A stretch of DNA of 64,000 nt from Dromaius novaehollandiae (GCF_036370855.1 NC_088101.1:41400544-41464543); one strand, 5' to 3'. Positions 49,601 to 60,846 are shown, counted from the first letter of the stretch. Notes: a model not told the origin generated them from the sequence alone. Numbers and translations: made by a program.

Positions 49601-51787
49601 GCTAATGCACTGGATTTCTGCGTCTGCTGCACTTGATATAAGTGGCATTTCTAGGCTTCTCTCACGTCAGAGCATGTGCTGTAAGAGGAGCACTTTGCAT
49701 GTTCCCTGAATAACAGCGAAGCAAAGTACATTCCTAGCATGTGTCTGCATCTGCTGCCCATAGACTTCAACATGAGACTAGCCAGATTAAACCTTTTTTC
49801 CCCAGGTAAGGTGCGGTTTGTATATATTCCTCCTGTACAGGTTGTGCTAGGTAAGAGAACAATAGCATATCCCTACATAAAGATCCACTACCATCAAAAA
49901 TCACTAGCTAGTTTATTCAGCAAAACTGTGACTTAGAACCTATGTCACATGTAACTAAACTGTATTTCAGCTATTGTGCATAGGTGCTACAATAACTGTA
50001 TATAATGACTTATGTAATTGTGTAGGTTTTGCCATTAATGCATAAGACTAACATTATACTGCCACTGTCTTTGCTGTCTTTCACCAGAGAAGTTAACAGT
50101 ACTTTAAGAATCTTAAAGACTTAAGAAAGTCTTTAAGAATCCTTATTCTACTTTGAGATTTCCATAGAAAATTCTCTAATTTTTTTAAATAGTAGTTAAC
50201 TACTCTATGTAGTCACTAGTAATATATTTTTAATATGAGATTTCCTATATATAATAGTTTGGGAAATAATATCAAATGTGTAAGCCCACATTAGCCATTC
50301 AGTTGGGGATAATTAATGGTAGAGTATTTATTCCAGGATTTACTTAATGAAAGTAAAATAATATACCAAAACAATGCCAATGGGTATGAGATTATAAATG
50401 ATTAGCCCTTCTTCCCATGCTGTGTAAAACTTAGACTGTGCACATCAGGGCTAGGGCAGTGTGGCCAATGCAATTGCAACAGCCTTCAGTAAGTGAGTTA
50501 GAGTCTCCAAGCTGCTGCTAGGTAGACAGTTAGGTCTCGGGAGACCTTAGGCAGACAGTAAAGTTTGGGAAAACGATCTCGTTCTTTTAGTAGCGGTAAA
50601 AAGGACGTCTAATGTAGGCACTAAAATAATAAAATATTTCTATCAAAGAGGTGGATGAAAAAATTTCTGTAGAGGATCCAAAGGTTAAAGGATTAAGTAA
50701 GTAAGTAAGGTTAAAGGATTAAGTAAATAAGATTAAGAAAGTAAGGGAGAAAATAAGGAGGTGACTAATGAGAGGACTGCAGGTCCAGGAGCAAACCACG
50801 TATCTCAGTATAGCCAAATAAAGAAAAAAGATGCATCTAAGAACATATAAGGTAGACCATAGGTTCAGGACAGGCAGCACATACTTTGTCTCAGGAAGCA
50901 TTGATTCCTGGAGAAGCCCTGAGAACTATGATGGTTAATCAGATGGACTTGATTTCTCAGTCCAATGTAGTTACAGGGGAAAGAAATTTCCTTGATATAT
51001 AACCAGGGATATGTGGCTGGGAATATTACGAGTTTATGTAACAACTTCAAAACTTCACAGAGCTTAGCTTGATCAAAATCTGTAACTACTTGTATAGGAA
51101 CAGATAGGTGATAATAAGGCTTTTTTATCTAGTGACAAAACAAACAAACAAACAAACAAAAAAAACAGTAAGAAGACCCAGTGAGAAGAACTGGAAGCTA
51201 AGCTCTTTCATATTAGAAATAAGGTACACATTTTATTTTCACATTTCCAGTGTTTAATTGTCATCAGATCTTCATTAATGGAAATATTAGAGAATGGCTT
51301 TTTGAAAAGTATGGTCAAGCTCAGCCAGAGCTCTTACCTGTAAGGAGGAGTTAATTCAAGGAGGTCCTGTGTGACTTGTCTGTGTAAGGGTTAGTTAGTC
51401 TAGATAGATTCAAGGTTTTCTTCTTGTCTTAATATAAAAATCATTGAAGTATGGTATCATTCAGGAAAGGCATTGCCTAGTTAAAGCTGTGTTAGTTTTA
51501 TTCTAAATGTGTAAAGGAGCAATAGCTGCAGATATTCTCTCACTCCTTAAGTGTAACATTTTCTCTACAAGCTTCCTTTCTTATTTTTCTTCTTTATATC
51601 CTAAAAATGTACACTACTGCTATTTTTGGACAAGGTTACAAAAGAAAGGAGACATCTTTTCTCATTTTGCTTGTCAATTCTGAAAAAGAAATGCCTACAT
51701 GTAAGTAAAACTTCTGCTAACGCGCTCTAGTATGTCTGCTTACATACCTTTAGCATCCAGTCGAATGAATCTCCCAAGTTGCTCCAT
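34495..51787 (-). CDS. ASIC5: ASIC5, bile-acid-sensitive acid-sensing ion channel family member 5 (complete, 505 aa)
   Basis: Ten coding exons on the minus strand: 51748-51787, 47465-47771, 45238-45469, 43959-44081, 42868-43017, 41577-41724, 39311-39367, 37000-37168, 35301-35392, 34495-34694. The 1518 bases give 505 codons plus stop, the human length. The product is a degenerin/ENaC-family sodium channel with two membrane spans and a large extracellular domain; mammalian ASIC5 (BASIC) acts in bile-duct and other epithelia and responds to bile acids. Seen in the sequence: HG motif at 48-49, TM1 about 63-88, FPAVTFCN at 106-113, N-glycosylation motifs (DNFSQ, QNFSIK, NSST, HNSTC), many extracellular cysteines, TM2 about 440-475 with selectivity motif GAS at 451-453, and Ala440 at the degenerin position. 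All nine introns have GT-AG ends. No stop or frameshift was found, so the gene appears functional. It converges with GUCY1B1 and diverges from TDO2. Confidence 0.96.
35301..35392 (-). CDS. ASIC5: ASIC5 exon 9, residues 409-440 (pre-TM2)
   Basis: 92 bases; the first G completes Arg409. Encodes QNLVHIDIKYHDLNYK, then MTQQQKALTVADLL and G of Ala440, before GTAAGT. This is the extracellular approach to TM2; the split Ala440 sits at the family's degenerin position. Confidence 0.94.
35768..35830. repeat. possible ancient amniote repeat fragment
   Basis: CTGCTGACTTCAATGGGAGT followed by TTTTATGCAG resembles a short motif found repeatedly in reptile and bird DNA (GACTTCAATGGGAGTTTT). It lies in ASIC5 intron 8. 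Identification is by memory only. Confidence 0.25.
37000..37168 (-). CDS. ASIC5: ASIC5 exon 8, residues 353-409
   Basis: 169 bases; AT completes Tyr353. Encodes EIELEGLCTAGTHNSTCPVP through KLKRSPEYI and AG of Arg409 before GTAATC. Includes the last extracellular cysteines and glycosylation motif NST. Confidence 0.95.
38275..38430. other. GC/CpG-rich patch in ASIC5 intron 7
   Basis: Contains clustered CG dinucleotides (CGGACGCCTGAGCTCGGGCG around 38307-38326) and a run of eight G near 38415, in an AT-rich intron. No exon was recognised in it. It may be an old GC-rich repeat or a small CpG-rich element. Confidence 0.45.
39311..39367 (-). CDS. ASIC5: ASIC5 exon 7, residues 334-353 (short exon)
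   Basis: Only 57 bases. GA completes Gly334, then NARECDIQKFYSCVYPAI, then T of Tyr353 before GTAAGT. It aligns with the human segment ECDLQKYFSCVSPVL and restores frame between exons 6 and 8. Two family cysteines lie here. Too short for an ORF scan. Confidence 0.93.
41577..41724 (-). CDS. ASIC5: ASIC5 exon 6, residues 285-334
   Basis: 148 bases, acceptor CTACAG, ending with G of Gly334 before GTATTT. Encodes TIIQEYPWGECKPDIKL, then the cysteine-rich segment GCLQECKARYIQDWCGC and LPFILP. Confidence 0.95.
42868..43017 (-). CDS. ASIC5: ASIC5 exon 5, residues 235-284
   Basis: 150 bases, phase 0 at both ends, acceptor TATCAG, donor GTAAGG. Encodes AQFTDDPSLGYIDAGIIYV through PVGMHAQVAIRQLK in the extracellular domain. 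Confidence 0.95.
43959..44081 (-). CDS. ASIC5: ASIC5 exon 4, residues 194-234
   Basis: 123 bases, phase 0 at both ends, acceptor TTGAAG, donor GTACAG. Encodes DFEHVFTEYGNCFTFNH through SGRGLSLLFDVNQ, a conserved part of the extracellular domain. Confidence 0.95.
45238..45469 (-). CDS. ASIC5: ASIC5 exon 3, residues 116-193
   Basis: 232 bases from acceptor GACAG; its first G completes Arg116. Encodes FQAHAVTNLQIIFFLW through CEFFGKPCYPE, ending in phase 0 before GTAAAT. Holds glycosylation motifs DNFS, QNFS and NSST. Open reading upstream of 45469 and below 45238 is intron. Confidence 0.95.
46943..47002. repeat. possible ancient amniote repeat fragment
   Basis: AAATCCCACTGACGTCAGCT, then GGAAGTGTAAAGGCTGAGCA and CCTCTGAAA, resembles a dispersed motif of birds, turtles and crocodilians (CCATTGACTTCAGTGGGAGC, then GTGCTCAGCACCTCTGAAAA). 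In ASIC5 intron 2. Family not named. Confidence 0.3.
47465..47771 (-). CDS. ASIC5: ASIC5 exon 2, residues 14-116 (N-terminus, TM1)
   Basis: 307 bases. Starts with GA completing Gly14, then LLEKTRLYLIKKLLPRVE. Contains STSFHGVHNIV with the gating HG motif, TM1 (WLLVVMGSLAIVIWQI) and the post-TM1 family signature FPAVTFCNLN. Ends with AG of Arg116 before donor GTAACA. Confidence 0.96.
49491..49517. repeat. AAAT microsatellite
   Basis: About six AAAT units in ASIC5 intron 1. Confidence 0.85.
50107..50142. repeat. inverted repeat (hairpin-forming) in ASIC5 intron 1
   Basis: Arm AATCTTAAAGACTT (50109-50122) pairs with AAGTCTTTAAGAATCC (50127-50142) across a 4-base loop, 14 of 16 positions when extended. 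Confidence 0.7.
50681..50731. repeat. 26-bp tandem duplication in ASIC5 intron 1
   Basis: The unit AAGGTTAAAGGATTAAGTAA plus a GTAAGT-type tail is present twice, head to tail, with small changes. Confidence 0.8.
51136..51166. repeat. CAAA microsatellite
   Basis: Several CAAA units followed by an A run, in ASIC5 intron 1. Confidence 0.85.
51748..51787 (-). CDS. ASIC5: ASIC5 exon 1, residues 1-14
   Basis: ATG at 51787-51785 starts MEQLGRFIRLDAK, then G of a split Gly codon before donor GTATGT. The first three residues and the split-glycine join match human ASIC5. A TATA box lies about 80 bases upstream. The middle of this short N-terminus differs from human. Confidence 0.88.
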
Positions 51788-51865
51788 GAGGCTGTTCTTG
51801 TTTCAGTAAGGAAGGAATGAATATACTAAGCTGCCTTATCACTGCAATCACTGCTAGGTAATGGC

Positions 51866-51872
51866 TTTTATA
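51866..51872 (-). promoter_or_regulatory. ASIC5: TATA box of ASIC5
   Basis: Minus-strand TATAAAA, preceded by C and followed by G (CTATAAAAG), lies 79 bases upstream of the ASIC5 ATG. Transcription would begin near 51835-51842, giving a 5' UTR of about 50 bases. A weaker TATTTAAAG-type sequence lies further upstream near 51950. Confidence 0.55.
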
Positions 51873-52110
51873 GAAAACTAAATGGGAGGTGATACTCAAT
51901 GACACAGAACGCTGGGCAATTTACCTGCCAGGGTTGCTACGTTTTGCCTTTAAATAACACGGTCTGCAAAGTAAAAGAGAAGATTAGCTTTATGGTGGGA
52001 TCAGACATATGTATTTATATATATTTCAAGTGTATATAAAATTATACCAATAATGGTAGAAATCCAGCCTTCTATCTTGTACATTGCCTTACCTTGCCAA
52101 TGACTTTCTT

Positions 52111-52413
52111 TCATATTATTTCTTTTCTTTCAGAAGGACTAGTTGTCTTCACTAAAATATTGTGCTGTTTGGAACTGAACAAATTTGCTCTAACAGATAA
52201 GGAGCCCATCTTGCCCTGAAGGGCATGAATGTCTGCCAGCGGGTTGCCTCCATCAGCAGAACGCAGCTGTTCCCCATGCTTCGAATAGCTGCCTTCATAG
52301 CCAGCTCCATATTTAATGTTTTTGTGGGGTTTAGCCCCCCAAAATGAACTGTTATTACTGAGAACTAACCAAGTGGGTGAGGATGAAAACACAGGCAGAG
52401 TCTCTCGTTCCGG
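52111..52413 (-). other. unrecognised open frame, about 100 codons
   Basis: Open on the minus strand from about 52413 down to a TGA at 52111-52113, with no ATG at the upstream end (the upstream codon used is GTG at 52392). The reading has mixed, protein-like composition, including SNNSSFWGAKPHKN and GGNPLADIHALQGKMG. Possible explanations are a lone exon of an unannotated gene, an old pseudogene fragment or chance. Other chance frames of this length occur in the window. Confidence 0.2.
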
Positions 52414-53570
52414 TAACTGCTTATGAATAAGTATGGGAGCTGATTTTGTTTTACCCGTGTGGTATGACAGTGTTTGAAATATGTTTCAAGGAAAGAACTG
52501 AGCATCTAATAAAAGGCAACAGGGAAATACTAAAAAAATTCAGGCCTGGGATGTGCTTGGTTAACCTTTCAGGAAGATCCAGAAAACTCCACATCCTCTC
52601 TCTGTTCTGCAGGTGGTGGGAATTTGGGGGCTGCTTAGTAATGGTCCAGTTTAATGCCCATACCTTCTAGGTAAATTAGGTTGGCCCTTCATCACCTCAC
52701 TGTCCAATTGTTCAGTGACTGTTTTCTGGCTACGTTCAAGCTACAGTAGTCTGGTTAAAGCACTGAACTCTATCTAGTCATTCCAGTGTGACATGCAGTG
52801 GATTTCTATACCAAACTTCTTGGAAATCTCTTACTTTTGTAAAATGTGCCAGGAACAGCTCACAGATGAGCCAAGCTCCAAGCGGCACTTGTGTTCGCTC
52901 AAGCAGTAAAGTACTTAAAAGTAAACTGTTTTTCAGTATCTATACGTTGTTCAACCATATCTAATGTGCTGCTGAGCATTTATTTGCAGATCTGTTGATT
53001 CCTATTAAAATAAAACATTCTAATTCACAGTACCAGGCAACAGCCACAATGTCACTTAAAACTTACCTGTGTTCTTAATATCGTATTGGTCTTTTATACT
53101 GTAATGTGCATATGATTAAAGAAGTACAAACTCTAAGTAGCTCTCTACAGGCCAAATATGATTCATCTTAGTGTCTTTTTTCACATGTTCAGCTGATAAG
53201 CACTCTTCACTTCTATTTTTATGCTTATTTAAAACATTAGACTAACTTGCCGTATTTTCTGTGATTGTTTTTTACGGAAGGAAATAAGGGGTTTTTAAAT
53301 TTTCTTTTCTGGTTGTTTTACATTAATTTATTCTTAAGCAAACACTAGGGGGCAAAAAGTAACCGTCTTGTGTGGTCAACCTGCCTCAGAGTCTGCAAAA
53401 TGGCCCTGGAAATGACAGCTCCCCCTTTCCTCCTCCCGCTAGTCCAGATACAAAATCTGTTAACTAAGTAACTTGCAGAATGAATTCTTAGTAGTATTTT
53501 TTCATCTTTCCCAAGTTGTTTGCAGAAACAGCTTACAGCTTATGGATCTCTTCCATATTTCCTCCCCCTC

Positions 53571-53774
53571 CACTCAGCCCTGGTGAGGCCACAGCCGGAG
53601 TGCTGTGTCCAGTGCTGGGCTCCCCAGCACAAGGGAAACGCAGAGCCACTGCAGCGAGTCCAGACGGTGAAGGGACTGGAGCATCTCTCCTGTGAGGAAA
53701 GGCTGCGAGGGATGGGACTGTTCAGCCTGGAGAAGGGAAGACTGAGGGGGGATCTTATCAATGTGTATAAGTAA
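53571..53774 (+). mobile_element. CR1 LINE retrotransposon fragment
   Basis: The text TGGTGAGGCCACAGCCGGAG, then TGCTGTGTCCAGTGCTGGGC, TCCCCAGCACAAG, GGACTGGAGCATCTCTCCT and GATCTTATCAATGTGTATAA is the conserved 3' reverse-transcriptase-to-tail segment of CR1 elements. The fragment is cut at both ends and seems to lack about 30 bases after CAGCACAAG relative to typical copies. GC-rich against AT-rich flanks. It encodes nothing functional. Confidence 0.93.
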
Positions 53775-56700
53775 AGGTGAGGAAAACCAACCGGTGGCAG
53801 AGGTAGCCACGAATTTTTGGACAAAAGTATATAAATTGTATACTCAAAATGTTTTTTTGAAGCTGGTCCTCAGTGCTTTTCTTTTCTATTCTTTTCCTAT
53901 GGTGCTGACTTCAAAAAAAATTCTGTAGCCAACACAACTGTATAGCTATCTGCTGAGACAGGTGTTTCTGATAAACTTGTGTATTTATAACTCAGTTGCA
54001 ACAAAATGTCTGGTTCTTGTATTTGGTACATATTTAGCTTTTCCTGGATTTTTTCTTCAGAAAGCGTCAAAGTGTTTCCAGCTTCTGTTGCACCATGTGA
54101 GACTCTGTAAGTGTTTTATAGGCATTGATGCTTCTTACGATGCTTTGCCTCGTTCCCTTTTTTAATAGAGCCTGCTCAAATATCTCCTTTTAAGACAGAG
54201 AAAGTAGTGCAAAGAAGAGCATTTACTAATATACAGAACTGCAGTTATTTAATTCACACATAAAATACGAGTAAAAAAGGAAAAATGGTGAAGAAAAAAA
54301 GTTAGTAGCCACCACCTGGACTGTGGCAATGCATTGTCTTTGCCATTTCATGGGAGATGCTGAGATATGTGGAAAATTGTAACTAATAGTGAAAGGAAGC
54401 CTCTGTCCTGGTCTTTCCTTCAAAGCAGGTATGCTGCTCAAGTCCACCATAGAGGGGAGCCGCAAAAAAATGGGCTCAGAGTGGGTCCGAAGACTCTTTG
54501 GGTCTGTGTCTCTGTTTTGAGATTTTTTATTATGAGCAACTTATGTTGCTTATTTTTGATTAACTGAAATATCCAGATCACCTGTGAAATTTTTTTTATT
54601 TGCTAGCCTGATTATCCCTGCTGAAGTTCCAAGTACTACTCCGCTGAAACGGCACAGTATTTATTTCAGTGCCTTTCTTCAATGCATTAAGATCATTTTG
54701 AATTCTAGTCTCTCCTGCCAACACGCTATAGTACCTTCCAGGCTCTTTTAATTTGTCGGTTTAAGACGCATATAGTCTATTTCATCATCTGAGCCATAAT
54801 ACCAAGTAGCATCAGATTAGCAAATCGTTATCAGCGTTTGTCCTGAGCCAGCCCCCGGCTCCTGCCAGCCAACCGTGCCGTGGAGGGAGCAGCAGCATGC
54901 GGGCGGCCACGTGAGGGCATGGGAGTAGCTTATGGCTCCAGCTCGGGATTTTGCTGCACCGTATTCATAAGCAGTATTAGTGTGTTTAGGAGGGGAAAAA
55001 CAACAGCCTTCCTGTGCTAAAGAGTTGAACCTTGCCAGATGCGGCTGCTGAGTGTCGAAAGAGGAACGGTTTGCCTTGGGAGAACTCTGTGGCAGCCGGC
55101 GTATTCTTACCTGTATTCAAGATTTGTTGTTTTTCTTATCTTTATTAGTTTTGTTGATACTGGTTCATTTCCTTGACGAAAGGAGGAAGTTTTGCTAATA
55201 ACAGTGAAAGAACATTTTCTCCATACCCTGGAAATAACTATCAGTCAGAATATGAAGAAGAGAAATTGTTCCCCTGGGAGAATGCGGAGGGCAGGCTCAG
55301 ATCCCCGAGCGTCTGAGTGCAGCCAGCAGACAAGTGAAAGCGCAGTTATCATGAGTGCTGTATATTAAGAAAATACTGTATATGTAATGCTGTATATTAA
55401 AAAAGAAGTAGGAGGAATTGGTGGTAATATGAGTTCCTTTTTAAGTAAAGTTTGGGGTGGGAGACTTGATCCCAGCATTTCTGACTAACAGGGCCAGATA
55501 TTGAGTTACGTGAAAGATTTGTGCTCCATTCTGCAGAGCCACAAATGATAGACAGCAGAGGAAGACTGTGCTGGGACATGTGAAATGTTAGTGGAAGTTA
55601 AACGTGCATTGAGAAGTGATGACACAGTTCTTTGTGTTTAAGAAGTAGAACAAATACAATATTAAAAAAAAATCCTTGCAGCACTATCTCTTCTCTTTGT
55701 TTGTAGTTTGCAAGACCTTGAGCTCTGTTCCTCCCCCTAAATACAAATGTCTGATTGGATTTTTAATATTGCATCAACTTTAAGCTTGTTTATTTAAGGT
55801 TGCTAAATTTTATTTTTTCTTGAAAGAGACTATTAACTCCAAATTCTGGTTAAAGACCAATGCCAGTTTTGAAAAATCGTGAAATACTCACTGAGCCGAG
55901 GTTTTGGTGTCAAATCCCCTTTCCCTTTATGTGTCTTTATTCACCTGTCTATCTCTTGTGTTATAATTATATCATTAGGTTGGTTGGGGAAGTGACTTTG
56001 TTCTGTGCTTGCATAGCAACTAGTGCAGTGAGGGTCTGGCTCGGGCTGCTAGGTGCTTCAGCTATGCACTAAGTACCACAAGAAAGCCAAACAAGGATAT
56101 CTAGAAGTAGTGTGCTGGATTGAGCGCATGGTAAATACAAATTAATGGTCAAATGCAGGTCCACCAATATAATTACCAACTTATAAAAAAGAAAAAAATT
56201 AACACTTTAAGTTCTGGAAACTTCTTTTGGAAAATTGTTTCAGTTCAGGACATTACATAATGTGTAGGTTTGAAATTAAGTTGTCTGTCTTTGAATTCTT
56301 GTCAAAAACCAGGATAATGACAATGTTCCGGAAACATTTTGAGATGCACTTTGTCAACAGACCCCTACCCTGCCGTACTGCTTGCTTTTGCATTTCACTG
56401 TTATATTTGCAGTTTAGTGGTCCAAGAGACGTATTCTTTCATCACTGTAATTTTATGGAGATAACAGCGCTCACATCGACCCATCAGTTGGAGTTTTGCC
56501 TTTTGAATGCTTCACCTCAGACAGGACACAGCAGAGTTAAGAAAAGGTGCGGAAAAAGGTGTCTGGAACTATAAAAGCTATAGTACAGTTATTTCTCACA
56601 AGCTATGATTTAGTACCAAATGGAAACTAAAATTGCTTGGTTGCTTGGAAGGCGGTTTGAAACCAGCACAGGGCGATGCTCTTTCAGACGGTGTGTGTTC

Positions 56701-57681
56701 CAGCTGCGAAGTCGCTGCTGCAGGCTGCAGATTCCCAGAGGAAGGGTTGTTCAGTACAGGGCCGCGAGGATCTTAGGAAGTCCTGAACTTTATCCTTCCC
56801 AGTGCAGCCATTCTTACGGAGGTAGAAACTCTCTGTAGTGGCTAACTCCTAGATTGTAATTCTGGGATAACAGCTATGGGAAGCTTCAAGTGTCGCTTGT
56901 AGTCAGGTCTCCAAGCTCTTTGTTCAAATTAATGAACCTTGGAAAAACACATCAAAACTGCTCTGGGGTGATTTTGTAATCAAAGTGAGAGCTTGAGCAG
57001 AACAAGGATGGTAGTGTCCAAACTATTTGTATGTGCTTTTTTTTCCTCCATAACAGATTTCATTTAGGGTAACTTGAGATGTGGCTTAGGTGAACAGGTC
57101 ACTTCTAAATTAATGGGAGAGATGGATTCTTGCTGGATTCATGGCAGTAGGTGGTCATTCTCACTCATCTCTCCTCCTCGAGCTAATGGTTCAGATTTAG
57201 CGCAACACACACACAACGGATTTTGTGGACTCTTGGCTCCAGCTGTATCTATGAAATACACTATAGGACACCTCTGCCTTATGTCACACCCCAGCTGGCC
57301 AGGCTAGAGAGAAGCTCTCTTTTGCCTTTACCACTCAGTTCTTTCAGTCCAAGTAAGTTCAGCTTATTTCTCCTTGAACCCTGTTGCAGCTGAGATGTGC
57401 ACAGCTAGCCCAGCCACCTTGTGTCCGTGACTGGGAAAGGGGAAGGGGGGGTAGAAAGGGGAGGACAGTGGAGTAAGGGGGTGTTTAGCTATTCCCATGC
57501 TCTGCCATGCCAGTCAATCAGTCCCTGGAATCGGTGGGGGGGTGTTTGTTCTTTTTTTTTGCCGTATTTAACTGTTTGTCCTGTATTCAGCCCAGTCGTG
57601 AAACAGAATGTTCTTGCTGTATGCTAAAGGTTAGAGTACCCTGGTACGTTTCTGGATTAACGGAGGTCTGACTTTCATGCT

Positions 57682-57697
57682 AAAAAAAAAAAAAAAA
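57682..57697. repeat. poly(A) run, 16 bases
   Basis: Homopolymer in the ASIC5-TDO2 intergenic region; no retroposed body recognised upstream. Confidence 0.85.
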
Positions 57698-60600
57698 GTC
57701 TCAAGGTCATGCGCACACTTTTGGTTTTCATAGCCTTGCCCAGTCATCCCCAGCATGAACAGCAAGTGGTGTGTGTAGTTACATCTGTTTCTACACAGTT
57801 CTGAGTGCTCAGCGTGAAAATGGGAAATGCACTGATGGTGCATTTTGAGAAAAAGGTAATACCATCAATTAAAATTAGGGCTACATTTTGCTTTCAGATG
57901 TTCTCACATGGAAGAATTTTTTCACTGAGGCTCCTTTATAGTTCTGATATAAAGACAGCAAAGTAGCTGTAAAATCCCTATCGGCATAGAGGCCACTCAA
58001 GGGAGACTCAGATCCCTGCAGTAAGCCACTACTTCAAGCAGTATGACAGAAACACAGAAACACATTTATTTTTCTGTCACTTATAACGGTCTCTGCAGCC
58101 AAGCCAGAGCTGAGGGCTCTGAGTTGAGCCAAACCTAAGGACTATTTTCATTTGTACTATTGGCTACATTGCTAACAGACAATTTCATAATCAGCCTCTC
58201 CGGCTCTGTCTGTCAGTACCAAATTCATCACACATTTGTGAGGCCTTCCTGAGATCACAGTGCAAAGAATATAGTCTAGTATTCACTATATATAGTGTAC
58301 ATAGTACCCTATGGAGTACACAAGCATATATAGTACACTCCCTTAGATGCTAAAGAATAATTTTTAAACAAGAGTTATTAGGTAGGTTTTTTTTGCTAAA
58401 CATGTATTTATTTGTTTTCTGCTTCTTCTAAAAATACAAAACTTGAGCTCAACATCTGTATCTACAGTGCATACAAACATAACAGCTTACTTATCTCTAA
58501 CTTTCTCTGCCATGGAAAAGAATTGTTAAATTATTGGGGCTTTTCTGTGATCTAATCAAATGCTTTGATAATGGTGTTTCGGGTGTGGACAGCACTGGCA
58601 AAAGATTGTTGTTTCTTGTTTTAAATCAACATCAGTGTTGTACAAACATGGTTAGAGGAGTGTATTTGTGGCCTAGGTAGGGCTTGAACCAAACTGCTTG
58701 CATATCTTTTTTACCAGTGCCTCTGCAGCTTTGCAGAAGATTTGGAGAATTGTATTTTTGCATGCTCTCAGGTATGTCATACTTCTGTGAAGTTCTTAGT
58801 TGCAAGTGAAATACAAGAGGAACTAATGGTAAGGCAGAAATTGAAGATAAAGGACCCAGGGACACCGGGGAATGTCATCTCAGCAGGACGGTCCTGGGGT
58901 TAGCTACGCTCTCAAAACACGCCGGCACAAGAGGGTTTAACAGGAAGGAGTGCGCGTGGTGATGGATCAACAGTGGTGCGTAATGGGCCGGTTTCGTTTG
59001 AACTGCCAAGTTTCACCTTAGGCTGTCATTTATCACTGTGGTGCTTCAGGACCAATCAGCTACGAGGTCCTTAAGGAGAGAATTTGAGCATTTTGGAAAT
59101 TTTGGAAAAAGCTTTCTAAGTTGTTGCATTCTGGCTGATTTTGTGTCATTTGATTAATTGAAGCTTGGCTATTGCTGAATCGGAACGAGGGCTAGTATAG
59201 GGGCTTGGCACAGATAGTTCCCACAGCCAGGTTTTGGGAGAGTGTGGTAATCCCGAACCAATTAAGGGTAGTATTACTTCCCAAAGAGGGAGTTAATGTT
59301 TTGTTAAGCACAGGGTTTAAAAGGGCTCTAAGACTTCAAAGTCCTTCCCCGTCCAGGTAGGCAATATAAAGTCTGCAAGGCCAGACCACTGCTCTGGAAG
59401 TTTATGTTTCACAGCAGGAAGTAAAACTGCGCACGAAACTAGACAGTAAATTTTTTGGTGAGGTTATGTGTTTGTTATTTTTCAACTATCTATATTTGGA
59501 CTAAATTCATACTCTTTCTTTGCTTGCGCCACGAGGAAAGGTAACAGTTTGATTTCACTGTGGAGGCTCAGGCTGCGTATTTCAGCTAAAGGTGTATGCA
59601 GATGACAACGTAAGGCTTCCTTTTCTGTGTCTTTGAGATCTATACATGCTAAAGATTATATTATTCTGTTTGTAATAATGCTCTTTAAGTGTGAATGGGA
59701 TAGTGTAAAGCACAGTTCACAGCGCTCAAGTTCTGCTGTGTGTGCCAGTGCACAGTCTTTACCTTCATCTCGCCTTCTACATCTGCATCCGCAGTGGATG
59801 TACAGATGTGAGCACTGAGCAATATTCTACTCTCTCAGTTTTGCATCACGAGGCCAGAACACCTTGACCTTGCCGGTGGGTGACTCCTCAGTGGAGTCCT
59901 ACCGCTCCTGTGGCTCAGCTGTACAAGAACATGATTTTAGCCTAGTATTTGTATAGCCTGACCCAGCCATTTGGCTCAGGAGGGTATAGCAGTAATAGTC
60001 CTATTCCTCCATTCTAAGTATGACTCTCTTTTTGTGAACCCACTATGCTTGAGCGACTAAAACAGCTGAAACCACCACCCACCACCAAGCACTGCAAGTC
60101 TGGCAGAGGGTAAATGACCTGGGTTCACAGGGGCCCTGTAGTTGTGTTTGCAGTAAAACTGAGCATTAACTTTTCTTTTTTTAAAGAAGCTTGGCAGGCA
60201 CAATGACGAAAGAAATGCACACGGGTTACCTGTTACTTCATTGTGTGTTAAGCTGATGATTAAACAGAATTGGGTAACACTTGTCAACAAATGAGAGTGA
60301 AACTTTTGCACAAAGAAATAGAACTAAGAAATTTCCATGAATTAAACCACGGGAAAAGTAACGTATGAGATGTACATGGTTATTTTTAATTCTTTTACTT
60401 CAGAAAATCCATGTGCATTTTTGAAAAGAAGAGTATTATTTGGAATCTCTTGCGAGCGTAGTTGTCTGCCATACAAACATATTCTCTTTCCTTTAGCCTC
60501 CCCTTTCCTTTTCCGTATGTTTCACTTTTTAACGTTAAAAAGATCTTGATACTCTTTTTCTATCATCTTGATTCAAAGGGTTGCAAATTACTAACCTGCT

Positions 60601-60827
60601 TTAAAACGTCCTGTATTAAACATTGCCTTTTACTCACACACAGCCCCCTCGTTGACTTGCTCCTTAGAGTGGCTTCGGTCCCCAAAGCGGCAACTGAAAG
60701 TGAGCAAGGTCGGAAGCCCTTGCGGTAAAAAACAGGAAAAAGCGTGTGACACCAGACGAAGAAAGTACTGCAGCTGTTCTTGTTTTGACGGGTTGCAGAA
60801 GAGCGGCCAGCCAACCACACGTGAACT

Positions 60828-60846
60828 TACTGACCTTTGTGCTGCG
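60828..60846. promoter_or_regulatory. TDO2: E-box overlapping a DR3 nuclear-receptor motif, TDO2 promoter
   Basis: CACGTG (60828-60833) overlaps the minus-strand motif AGGTCA-gta-AGTTCA (60846-60832), two RGKTCA half-sites in direct repeat with 3-base spacing, the pattern used by VDR/PXR-type receptors. It lies about 90 bases upstream of the TDO2 TATA box. Binding is inference. Confidence 0.4.
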
